Below, piece by piece: positions 54,503 through 62,262 of a stretch of 64,000 bases of DNA. Each line of letters begins with the position of its first letter. Position 1 is the stretch's first letter. Where the stretch lies: contig NZ_CP090063.1 of the NCBI RefSeq assembly GCF_021391495.1, positions 3,410,001 through 3,474,000 of the forward strand, given 5' to 3'. The position numbers were made by a program, and so were the translations under genes. The notes beneath the pieces are model-generated. The model did not search any database and was not told the DNA's origin. It saw only the letters and a list, made by a program, of their open reading frames with translations. Source of the stretch: Amycolatopsis acidiphila (GTDB lineage Bacteria; Actinomycetota; Actinomycetes; Mycobacteriales; Pseudonocardiaceae).

Positions 54503-55564
54503 TCAGGGACCCGGCACGGTGGGCAGGCCACACAGCGGGAAGAGCCGGGGGAGGTGGAAAAGGGTCATCTCGGTCACGACGGGAGACTCGACGGTCAGCA
54601 CGAGCAGGGCGAAGGGCCGGAAGTCCCCGCTGTCGTCGCGGATGTAGACACCCAGCGCGGGCTGCCGGTTCGCCGCGGTGGGCACGGCGCGCATGCGTCC
54701 GGGCATGCTCGGGGTGAACGCGTGTGTCGCGAGGAAGCTGGTGACGGCCGCACGGCCGTCGTACCACGAGGTCGTCGGCGGCATCACCAGGCGCGCGTCC
54801 GCGCCGAGCAGCGCGGCCACCGCGTTGATGTCGGTGCGGTTCCACGCGTCGACCATCCTCGCCAGCAGGGACCTTTCGACCTCGCTGATGCGGGCGAGGG
54901 CTCGGCGATCGGCGGCGTCCTGTCGCACCCAGCGCCTCCTGAGGGTCTCCCTGGCCCGCTGCAGCGCGCTGTTCGCCGAGGCCACTGTCATGTTCAGCGA
55001 GCCGGCTGTCTCCTTGGCGGACCACTCGACCACGTCACGCAGGATGAGCACGGCACGCTGACGCGGCGGCAGGTGCTGCATCGCGGCCAGGAACGCCAGC
55101 TCGGTCGCCTCCCGGCGGACCAGCGCCGCCTCGGGATCCACGCCGGCGGCCACGACGTCCTCGATGAGCCGGTCGGGGTAGGGCTCCAGCCAGGCGAGGT
55201 CCGTCGCCGGGCCCGGCCGGGCCCCCGGGTCGGCCGGGCCGGTGACCTCCGGCGGGGTCACCCGCCGCGGACGGCGCCGGAGCGCGTCGAGGCAGGCGTT
55301 CGTCGCGATGCCGTAGAGCCACGCGCGGAAGGTCGAGCGCCCCTGGAAGCTCGCACGTTTGGCCCACGCGCGCAGGAACGTCTCCTGGACCAGGTCTTCC
55401 GCGTCCTGGGTGGACCCGAGGAACCGGTAGCAGTGCAGGTGCAGCTCCGGGCGATGGCGTTCGACGAGCGCCGCGAAGGCGGACTCGTCACCCGCCAGTG
55501 CTGCCCCCAGTTCGTCCGCGTCCGCGGACTTCTCCTGCCCGCGTCGGGTCGTCACATCGGTCAC
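54503..55564 (-). CDS. ECF RNA polymerase sigma factor with SnoaL-like C-terminal domain
   Basis: A 353-residue factor: region 2 LHCYRFLGSTQDAEDLVQETFLRAWAK, region 4 [41 protein letters not shown], then a SnoaL-like domain (WNRTDINAVAALLGADARLVMPP to the end). It is a second copy of the family seen at 42719-43678 but with a longer linker (PEVTGPADPGARPG). It likely directs transcription of the following hemerythrin gene and stress targets. Confidence 0.9.
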   Translation of the reverse strand: MTDVTTRRGQEKSADADELGAALAGDESAFAALVERHRPELHLHCYRFLGSTQDAEDLVQETFLRAWAKRASFQGRSTFRAWLYGIATNACLDALRRRPRRVTPPEVTGPADPGARPGPATDLAWLEPYPDRLIEDVVAAGVDPEAALVRREATELAFLAAMQHLPPRQRAVLILRDVVEWSAKETAGSLNMTVASANSALQRARETLRRRWVRQDAADRRALARISEVERSLLARMVDAWNRTDINAVAALLGADARLVMPPTTSWYDGRAAVTSFLATHAFTPSMPGRMRAVPTAANRQPALGVYIRDDSGDFRPFALLVLTVESPVVTEMTLFHLPRLFPLCGLPTVPGP

Positions 55565-55766
55565 CAGGACAACGCCACCTTCTCCGTGAGTTCCGGCCTA
55601 CGCAGGTATGACGCGTCCGGCGCGGCGAAATCATCGGTCGGCGGGCGCCCGAAGGATCAGACGGGCGGAACGCGCACCGATGAGTCGGGCGGTGCCGCTG
55701 CGTCACACGTACCGAGGGGCCTGGCCCGGGCCCCGTGAGAGACGAACATCGACAGGAGACCCCACC

Positions 55767-56174
55767 ATGCCGCAGTTCTTCATCGAGGCACCGGCAGGCA
55801 TCCGTCCCGAGGCCAAGCAGACGATGATGCGGGAGATCACGGTGGCGATCGACGAGGCCTACCGGATCCCCGACGTCCGCGTCTGGCTGCGCGAGTACGC
55901 CGCGGAGAACGTCGCCCAGGACGGCCGCATCGCGGCCGAGCCGATCCGTCCCGTCTGCTTTCTCGAAGCGCCGGAACTGCACAGCATCGACGTCCGCAGG
56001 ACCATGTCGAACAGGATCCACGCCGCCATCCACGAGGCGTACGGCGAGCTGGCCGACACCGCGGAAACGCTGATCCTGATGAACCTCTACCCGCTGGAGA
56101 ACGCCGGCTTCGCCGGCCGGATGCAGTCCGACAACCCGGAGATCGTCGAGGCGGTCGGCCGGCTCAACGCGTGA
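55767..56174 (+). CDS. Tautomerase-superfamily protein
   Basis: A 135-residue protein beginning Met-Pro; after Met removal Pro1 would be the catalytic base (PQFFIEAPAGIRPEAKQTMM). Double the length of a 4-oxalocrotonate tautomerase monomer, so it contains two beta-alpha-beta units. ACAGGAGACC precedes the ATG. Followed after 47 bp by a small monooxygenase-like gene, probably in one transcript. The substrate may be an aromatic catabolite. Confidence 0.82.
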   Translation: MPQFFIEAPAGIRPEAKQTMMREITVAIDEAYRIPDVRVWLREYAAENVAQDGRIAAEPIRPVCFLEAPELHSIDVRRTMSNRIHAAIHEAYGELADTAETLILMNLYPLENAGFAGRMQSDNPEIVEAVGRLNA

Positions 56175-56221
56175 CGTCCCCGCCGCCATCCACTTCCGCG
56201 ACTACACCAAGGAGAAGCACC

Positions 56222-56560
56222 ATGCCCAAGGTAGTGATCGTGCAATACCAGACCCATCCCGAAGCGGCCGACGAGAACCAGCGGCTGATCGAGGAGGTCA
56301 TGTCCGAGCTGGACGACCAGGACCCCGGTGGGCTGCGGTACGCCTCGTTCCGCCTCGACGACGGGGTGACGTTCGTCCACGTGGCCATCACCGAGGGCGA
56401 CAGCGACCCGTTGTCGCAGTCCACGGCTTTCACGGCCTTCCAGCAGGGCTTCGGCGAGCGGCACGTCACCGGCACCCGCGCGCGCAGCACCGCGTCGGTC
56501 GTGGGGTCCTACCGGTTCTTCGGGCAGGCCGCTTCCGCGCGCCATTCCACGCCTCAGTAG
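56222..56560 (+). CDS. Small ABM-like ferredoxin-fold protein
   Basis: A 112-residue protein with the shape of antibiotic-biosynthesis-monooxygenase-like dimeric alpha/beta proteins: MPKVVIVQYQTHPEAADENQ, GGLRYASFRLDDGVTFVHVA and FTAFQQGFGERH. AAGGAGAAG precedes the ATG. Probably co-transcribed with the tautomerase. Function unknown. Confidence 0.7.
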   Translation: MPKVVIVQYQTHPEAADENQRLIEEVMSELDDQDPGGLRYASFRLDDGVTFVHVAITEGDSDPLSQSTAFTAFQQGFGERHVTGTRARSTASVVGSYRFFGQAASARHSTPQ

Positions 56561-56661
56561 TGGAAGTTGCGAAGTTCTTTGAGCTTTACCCGTGCTGCCG
56601 GATGCGAACACACTCGAGGTGAACGCGAGGCGCCGCGAGGAGGGACGAGTCGACGACGACC

Positions 56662-57633
56662 GTGGAGCTGACCGGCGCGCGGCCGATACCCGTGGCCGGC
56701 TGGGTGCGCATTCCGGACCTCTACCGCGACCCCTACGCGATCTACCAACGGCTCCGGCCCGGGGCGCCGGTGCACTGGGTACCCGCGGTCAACCGTTACC
56801 TGGTGGTCGGCTACCAAGCCTGCCACACCGTCGAGCAGGACCAGGAACGGTTCTCCGCCAACGAAACCGGCTCGCTCATGAAGCGCGCCATGGGCCACGG
56901 CGTGCTGCGCAGGGACGATCCCGAGCACGCGGTCGAGCGCAGGTCCTACGGCGGGGTGCTGCGGCCCAAGGCCTTCAAACCCGAGGCGTGGGCCAGGGCG
57001 GAGCAGTCCTATCGCGAGGTCGACGACGCGATCGACGAGATGTTGCCCTACCTGCGCGAGCATCCTGGCGCCAGCCTGCTTTCCGCGTTGTCCGGCCTGC
57101 CCGTTCCGCTCGAGGCCGTCCGCGCGAATCTCAAGATGACGATCGGGGGCGGGCTCAACGAGCCGCGTGACGCGATCGGCACCACGGCCTGGGCGCTGCT
57201 GCGGCATCCCGACCAGCTCGCCCAGGTGCTCGAGGGCGGCCGGTGGGCCGATGCGTTCGAGGAGTCGATCCGCTGGGTCGCGCCGATCGGCATGTACCCC
57301 CGCGAGGCGACGACCGACACCGCACTGGACGGCGTGCTGGTGCCGCGCGGTGCGCGCCTAGGGATCGTGGTCGGCGCCGCGAACCGCGACCCCGGGGTGT
57401 TCGCCGATCCCGAGTCCTACGACATCAACCGGGAGCGGCGACCGCATCTCGCGTTCGGCGGGGGGAACCACTTCTGCGCGGGAGCGTGGGTCGCCCGGGC
57501 CTCGTTCGTGGGCGTCGCGCTGCCGAAGCTGTTCGCGGAGCTGCCGGGCCTGCGACTCGATCCGGACGCCTCCGCCGTGGCCGGCGGCTGGGTCTTCCGC
57601 GGCATGCTGAGTCTGCCGGTGCGGTGGGGCTGA
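56662..57633 (+). CDS. Cytochrome P450 with internal deletion of about 75 residues
   Basis: Only 323 residues where bacterial P450s have about 400. Present are the N-terminal sheet region, ERRSYGGVLRPKAFKP, an I-helix of the unusual type GGGLNEPRDAIGTTAW, ExxR ESIR (201-204) and the heme loop FGGGNHFCAG with Cys272. Between GVLRPKAFKPEAW and ARAEQSYREVDDA (about residues 103-115, near base 56990) helices C-end to F are missing without loss of frame. It is followed 12 bp later by a 2Fe-2S ferredoxin. Heme binding is conceivable but the substrate pocket would be incomplete, so function is doubtful. Confidence 0.8.
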   Translation: MELTGARPIPVAGWVRIPDLYRDPYAIYQRLRPGAPVHWVPAVNRYLVVGYQACHTVEQDQERFSANETGSLMKRAMGHGVLRRDDPEHAVERRSYGGVLRPKAFKPEAWARAEQSYREVDDAIDEMLPYLREHPGASLLSALSGLPVPLEAVRANLKMTIGGGLNEPRDAIGTTAWALLRHPDQLAQVLEGGRWADAFEESIRWVAPIGMYPREATTDTALDGVLVPRGARLGIVVGAANRDPGVFADPESYDINRERRPHLAFGGGNHFCAGAWVARASFVGVALPKLFAELPGLRLDPDASAVAGGWVFRGMLSLPVRWG

Positions 57634-57645
57634 AAGGACTGTGCG

Positions 57646-57972
57646 ATGCCGAAAGTGACCTACCACCGGTCCGCGGGCGATCCGGACGTGCTCGACGTCC
57701 CGGCGGGCACGAACCTCATGCGGGCCGCCGTCACCGGCGGGGTGCGGGGGACCGTGGGGGAGTGCGGTGGGCAGGCCATGTGCGCCACCTGCTACGTGTA
57801 CGTGCGCGAGCCGTACCTCGGCCGGCTGCCCGAGATCGGCGAGGACGAGGAGGAGCTGCTGGAGTGCACCGCCGCGCCGCGGGACGACCGGCGGAGCAGG
57901 CTCGGCTGCCGGCTCACCCTCGGCGACGGCCTCGAGGAGATCGAGGTCGACCTCCCGGCGAGCCAGGTATGA
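57646..57972 (+). CDS. 2Fe-2S plant/adrenodoxin-type ferredoxin
   Basis: A 108-residue ferredoxin with ligands in ECGGQAMCATC (C-x5-C-x2-C) and the distant Cys of LLECTAAPRDD; a further Cys lies in SRLGCRLTL. The spacing is that of adrenodoxin/putidaredoxin-type proteins that serve P450s. AAAGGACTG precedes the ATG. It follows the shortened P450 by 12 bp, its presumed partner. Confidence 0.9.
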   Translation: MPKVTYHRSAGDPDVLDVPAGTNLMRAAVTGGVRGTVGECGGQAMCATCYVYVREPYLGRLPEIGEDEEELLECTAAPRDDRRSRLGCRLTLGDGLEEIEVDLPASQV

Positions 57973-57985
57973 CGGGGATCGGGAT

Positions 57986-58011
57986 GGTTCGCCGGCCCGC
58001 CCCGGCGAACC
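57986..58011. terminator. Bidirectional terminator
   Basis: A perfect 10-bp stem (ggttcgccgg with ccggcgaacc) and six-base loop between the convergent ferredoxin and GntR genes. Confidence 0.7.
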
Positions 58012-58027
58012 AGGTGGGATCCGGGAG

Positions 58028-58693
58028 TCAGGGACGCGTGGCGGTGAGGTAGGAGCTCAGCGTCTGGAGCTTGTGGGCTCTCGTGACGCGCTCCACCTCG
58101 TCGGCGGGGGTGCCGGTGCGGAGCAGCCGCAGGATCTGCTCGTGCTCGGTGACCGAGGTGGCCGAGCGGCCCGGCACGAACGTGAAGCTGGACCGGCGGA
58201 TGAGCGACATCCGCTGCCACTCCCGGCCGAGCAGCTCCCGCAGGTGCCTGTTGGGACACGCGTCGCACAGCAGCCGGTGGAACCGCTCGTTGAGCTCGGT
58301 GAAGCGCACGGGATCGAAACCGTTGCCCTGTAACGCACGCATCTGCTCGTTGAGCTCGGCCGCCTCGGCCAGCCGCTCCGCGCTCAGGTGTGGCGCGGCG
58401 AGGCTCGTCGCCGCTCCTTCGAGGTAGGCGAGCGTCTGCATGGCGTCGGCGTAGTCGGCGGTGTCGATCCCGGCGACCTCCGCGCCGACGTTGCGCGTGA
58501 AGTCGACCAGCCCCTCGGCCTCCAGCCGGCGCACCGCCTCCCGGACCGGGACCGTGCTGACGTTCAGCTCGCGCGCCAGCTGGTCGAGCACCAGCCGGAA
58601 GCCGGCGACGTACCGGCCACTCAGGATCCGGCCCCGCAACTCCTGGTACACCGTCTCGGACTTGGACAGCTTCGGGGCCGCGGTCTCGCTCAT
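58028..58693 (-). CDS. GntR/FadR-family regulator of the homoprotocatechuate operon
   Basis: A 221-residue regulator: winged HTH SETVYQELRGRILSGRYVAGFRLVLDQLARELNVSTVPVREAVRRLEAEG, then an FCD effector domain with metal-binding His pattern (ELNERFHRLLCDACPNRHLR). It is the last gene of the catabolic operon, 46 bp after hpaD, and probably senses a pathway acid. Candidate binding sites lie before the first gene of the operon. Confidence 0.9.
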   Translation of the reverse strand: MSETAAPKLSKSETVYQELRGRILSGRYVAGFRLVLDQLARELNVSTVPVREAVRRLEAEGLVDFTRNVGAEVAGIDTADYADAMQTLAYLEGAATSLAAPHLSAERLAEAAELNEQMRALQGNGFDPVRFTELNERFHRLLCDACPNRHLRELLGREWQRMSLIRRSSFTFVPGRSATSVTEHEQILRLLRTGTPADEVERVTRAHKLQTLSSYLTATRP

Positions 58694-58739
58694 GGCTGCC
58701 CCTCGTTCTGCTCGGCGTCGCGGATCGTCATCGTAGCCA

Positions 58740-59807
58740 TCACAGCTGGGTGCCGACCTTGAACCCCTCGGCCGGGCCGCCCTTGCGGGTGTAGGAGAAG
58801 CCGTCCGCGCCGATGGTCACGTCCAGCTCGCGGGACTCCTCGCGCTCCAGGACCGGAACCGGCTCCCCGTCGAGGTCGAGCACCCTCGACGCCTCGTTGT
58901 ACCAGCTGGGCACGACCGGGCTGCCCCACCAGTCGCGGCGCTGGTTGTCGTGCACGTCCCAGGTCACCAGCGGGTTGTCCGGGTCCCCGGTGTAGTAGTC
59001 CTGCGTGTAGATCTCCACCCGGTGCCCGTCCGGGTCCCGCAGGTACAGGTAGAAGGCGTTGGACACCCCGTGCCTGCCCGGACCGCGCTCGATGACGTCG
59101 GTCCGCCGCAGCGCGCCCAGCTTGTCGCAGATGTACAGGATGTTGTGCTTCTCGTGGGTGGCGAACGCGACGTGGTGCATCCGCGGCCCGGCGCCGCCGG
59201 TGAGCGCGGTGTCGTGCACGGTGTCCTTGCGCGCGAACCACGCCGCGTAGGTGACGCCTTCTTCGTCACGGATGTCCTCGGTCCGCCGGAACCCGAGGTC
59301 CTCGAGGTAGCGCGCGCCCCGCGTGACATCCGGGCAGACCTGGTTGAAGTGGTCGAGCCGGACGATCGCGCCCGCGCCGTGACGTTCGTAGTTCCAGGTC
59401 AGCCGCGGAACGTGCCGCACGTCGTGGAAGAACTCGTACGGGAACCCGAGCGGATCCCGCACCCGCACGACTTCGCCGACCCCGCGCCGGAATCCGGCTG
59501 CCTCGCGGCGGACCTCGCAGCCCAGCGCGCGGTAGTACTCCTGCGCCCGGTCGAGCTCGCGCGGATGCCGCACGCGGAACCCGAACGCCGCGGTCGCGGG
59601 CACCGGGCCGGCGCGCAGCACCAGGTTGTGGTGGATGAACTCCTCGAGCCCGCGCAGGTGGATCTCGTGCTCGTCCTCCTCGGTCACCACCAGGCCGAGA
59701 ACGTCCACATAGAACTCGCGCGACGCCGCGAGGTCGCTCACCACCAGTTCGAGGTAGGCGCAGCGGACGATGTCGGGCGGGGCGGGCCGGGCGTTGTCCT
59801 CGCTCAC
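58740..59807 (-). CDS. hpaD: Homoprotocatechuate 2,3-dioxygenase
   Basis: A 355-residue extradiol (vicinal oxygen chelate) dioxygenase. The metal ligands are His153 in RLDHFNQVC, His212 in RMHHVAFAT and Glu265 in RVEIYTQDYY, at the spacing of the Brevibacterium and Arthrobacter homoprotocatechuate dioxygenases. YLYLRDPDGHRVEIY is the family signature. The GTG overlaps the stop of the upstream semialdehyde dehydrogenase gene. It opens the ring of 3,4-dihydroxyphenylacetate to 5-carboxymethyl-2-hydroxymuconate semialdehyde. Confidence 0.93.
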   Translation of the reverse strand: MSEDNARPAPPDIVRCAYLELVVSDLAASREFYVDVLGLVVTEEDEHEIHLRGLEEFIHHNLVLRAGPVPATAAFGFRVRHPRELDRAQEYYRALGCEVRREAAGFRRGVGEVVRVRDPLGFPYEFFHDVRHVPRLTWNYERHGAGAIVRLDHFNQVCPDVTRGARYLEDLGFRRTEDIRDEEGVTYAAWFARKDTVHDTALTGGAGPRMHHVAFATHEKHNILYICDKLGALRRTDVIERGPGRHGVSNAFYLYLRDPDGHRVEIYTQDYYTGDPDNPLVTWDVHDNQRRDWWGSPVVPSWYNEASRVLDLDGEPVPVLEREESRELDVTIGADGFSYTRKGGPAEGFKVGTQL

Positions 59808-61297
59808 TGGTCCCCGTCCTTCCCGAACCGTGGGGTGTGCACGTCGCCGAGGGTCACGTGCACCGCCTGCTCCTCGGTGTAGAAGTCCAGCGACCGGTAG
59901 CCGCCCTCGTGGCCGACGCCCGACGCCTTGACGCCGCCGAACGGGGACCGGAGGTCCCGCACGTTGTGCGAGTTGATCCACACCATCCCGGCCTCGATCC
60001 GCCCCGACACGTCGTGCGCGCGGCGCAGGTCGTTGGTCCACACGTAGGCCGCCAGCCCGTACTGGACGTCGTTGGCCAGCTCGACTGCCTCGTCCTCGGT
60101 GTCGAACGGCGTGATGGCGACGACCGGGCCGAAGATCTCCTCCTGAAAGATCCGCGCGGTGCGGGGCACGTCGGCGAACACCGTCGGCGCGAGGTAGTTG
60201 CCCTCGGGCAGGTGCTCGGGCCGGCCGCCGCCCGCGACGAGCTTCGCCTCGGACCTGCCGGTCTCCACGTAGTTCAGCACCCGCTCGTAGTGCTCCGGGT
60301 GCACGAGGGCGCCAACCTCGGTGGCAGGGTCGGCCGGGTCGCCGACCTTGACGGCGGCGGCCCGGCGGGCGTAGCGCGCCACGAACTCGTCGTAGACCGG
60401 CCGCTCGACGAGGAGCCGCGAGGAGGCCGTGCAGCGCTCGCCGTTGAGGGAGAACACGCCGAACAGGGTCGAGTCCAGCGCGGCGTCGAGGTCGGCGTCG
60501 GCGAAGATCACCGCGGGGGACTTGCCGCCCAGCTCCATCGACAGGCCCTTGAGCCGGTCGGCGGCGCCCGCGAAGATCGTGCGCCCCGTCGTGGTCTCGC
60601 CCGTGAACGAGATCAGGTCCACGCCGGGATGTTTGACCAGCGCGTCGCCCGCGACCTCACCGATACCGTTGACCAGGTTGAACACCCCGTCCGGCAGCCC
60701 GGCCTCGGTGAAGATCCGGGCCCACAACGACGCGGACAGCGGCGTGAACTCCGCCGGCTTGAGCACCACCGTGCAGCCGGCGGCCAGCGCCGGGGCGAGC
60801 TTCCAGGACTCCAGCATGAACGGCGTGTTCCACGGCGTGATCAGCCCCGCGACGCCGACCGGCTTGCGGTTGACGTAGTTGAGCTGCATGCCCGGCACCC
60901 GGTACGCCTCGTCGGCCTGCGCGACGACCAGGTCGGCGAAGAACCGGAAGTTCTCCGCAGCGCGGCGCGCCTGCCCCTTCGCCTGGGTGATGGGCAGCCC
61001 GGTGTCGAACGACTCCATCGCCGCCAGGGTCTCGTCCTGTGCTTCCACGGCGTCGGCGATCCGGTACAGGATCCGGGCCCGCTCACGGTTGCGCATCCGC
61101 GGCCACGGGCCGTCCCGGAACGCCCGGCGCGCGGCGGCCACCGCCGCGTCGATGTCGGTCGCGTCGCCCGCGGAGGCTGTCAGGTAGACGGCGTTCGTGG
61201 TCGGCTCCAGCACGTCGAACGTCTCGCCGTGCGCGGAGCCGACGAAGGCACCGTCGATGTAGTGCTGGATGGTCTTGGGGAGCTGGAGGCCGCTCAC
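59804..61297 (-). CDS. hpaE: 5-Carboxymethyl-2-hydroxymuconate semialdehyde dehydrogenase
   Basis: A 497-residue aldehyde dehydrogenase with Glu255 in SMELGGKS and nucleophile Cys289 in NGERCTASS, and the HpaE-like region NSHNVRDLRSPFGGVKASGVGHEGG. GTG start and stop both overlap neighbouring genes (GTGA). It oxidises the ring-cleavage semialdehyde to the tricarboxylate with NAD+. Assignment rests on family motifs plus operon with hpaD. Confidence 0.9.
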   Translation of the reverse strand: MSGLQLPKTIQHYIDGAFVGSAHGETFDVLEPTTNAVYLTASAGDATDIDAAVAAARRAFRDGPWPRMRNRERARILYRIADAVEAQDETLAAMESFDTGLPITQAKGQARRAAENFRFFADLVVAQADEAYRVPGMQLNYVNRKPVGVAGLITPWNTPFMLESWKLAPALAAGCTVVLKPAEFTPLSASLWARIFTEAGLPDGVFNLVNGIGEVAGDALVKHPGVDLISFTGETTTGRTIFAGAADRLKGLSMELGGKSPAVIFADADLDAALDSTLFGVFSLNGERCTASSRLLVERPVYDEFVARYARRAAAVKVGDPADPATEVGALVHPEHYERVLNYVETGRSEAKLVAGGGRPEHLPEGNYLAPTVFADVPRTARIFQEEIFGPVVAITPFDTEDEAVELANDVQYGLAAYVWTNDLRRAHDVSGRIEAGMVWINSHNVRDLRSPFGGVKASGVGHEGGYRSLDFYTEEQAVHVTLGDVHTPRFGKDGDQ

Positions 61298-62232
61298 GAC
61301 AGGCTCCTCGCCGGAACTGGGGTCAGGTACTGCTCGGCTTCGGCGGCGAGCGCGCGGACTTTTTCCCGGCCCTGCTGGGTGAGCGGGACCAGCGGCGGCC
61401 GGACGTGGCCGGAGCGGATCAGCCCGCGCTCGGCCATCAGCCACTTCGACGGCGCCGGGTTGGTTTCGGTGAACAGCAGGTCCACCAGGGGATGCACGCC
61501 GTAGTGCAGTTCGCGCGCCCGGTCCCAGTCCCCTGCCACCGCCGCTTCGTAGGTCTGCGCCACCGCGGCCGGAGCGATGTTGGACAGCGCGGAGATGAAC
61601 CCGGCGCCGCCGAGCGCGATCAGCGGCAGGCACAGCAGCTCGATCCCCGACCACATGAGCAGATCCCGGCCGCACAGGTGCATCACGCGGGAGAAGTGCT
61701 CGAAGTCCTTTGTGGTCTCCTTGATGCCGACGATGTTCTCGTGGTCGCGGTAGAGCCGGGCGAAGGTCTGCGGCGCGATCTCGACCGCGGTGCGCACGGG
61801 CACGTTGTAGGCGACGATCGGCAGGTCCGGGAACTCCCTGGCCACGGTGGAGTACCAGACGTAGAGCGCTTCCTGGGTCGGCCGTGCGTAGTAGGGCGTG
61901 ATCACGAGGACCACGTCGGCGCCCGCCTCGGCGGCGATGCCCGTCAGCTCAAGGGTTTCGTCGAGCTTGGCCGAGCCGGTGCCGGGCGCGAACGGCACCC
62001 GGTCGCCCACCTCTTCGGCCACCGTGCGGATCGCCTCGGCGCGCTCGGCCAGGGTCTGCGACGACGGTTCGCCCGTCGAGCCGCCGATCGAGATGCCGTG
62101 CGAGCCGTTCGCCAGCTGCCAGCGCACCATCGCCCGCAGCGAGTCGTGGTCGACGACGCCTTCGCCGGTGAAGGGGGTGAACAGCGGTGCGATCGCGCCG
62201 CGGATCCGTGCTGGGTCGGTGCGGTACTTCAT
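61294..62232 (-). CDS. Dihydrodipicolinate synthase-family aldolase
   Basis: A 312-residue DapA/NanA-type class I aldolase. GGSTGEPSSQT carries the GST-GE substrate loop, Tyr142 is in VAYNVP, and Lys171 in VGIKETTKDFEH is the Schiff-base lysine. Within a homoprotocatechuate operon it is more likely an aldolase or decarboxylating lyase for a 2-oxo acid intermediate than a lysine-biosynthesis enzyme. Its stop overlaps the hpaE start. Confidence 0.9.
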   Translation of the reverse strand: MKYRTDPARIRGAIAPLFTPFTGEGVVDHDSLRAMVRWQLANGSHGISIGGSTGEPSSQTLAERAEAIRTVAEEVGDRVPFAPGTGSAKLDETLELTGIAAEAGADVVLVITPYYARPTQEALYVWYSTVAREFPDLPIVAYNVPVRTAVEIAPQTFARLYRDHENIVGIKETTKDFEHFSRVMHLCGRDLLMWSGIELLCLPLIALGGAGFISALSNIAPAAVAQTYEAAVAGDWDRARELHYGVHPLVDLLFTETNPAPSKWLMAERGLIRSGHVRPPLVPLTQQGREKVRALAAEAEQYLTPVPARSLS

Positions 62233-62262
62233 CGTGGTCCTCTCGTCGCGTGCTGAGGAGAC

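Noticed and set aside
61294..62232. Lysine-biosynthetic dapA
   Set aside because: The gene sits in overlap with hpaE in a catabolic operon and lacks any lysine-pathway neighbour; a catabolic aldolase is more likely.
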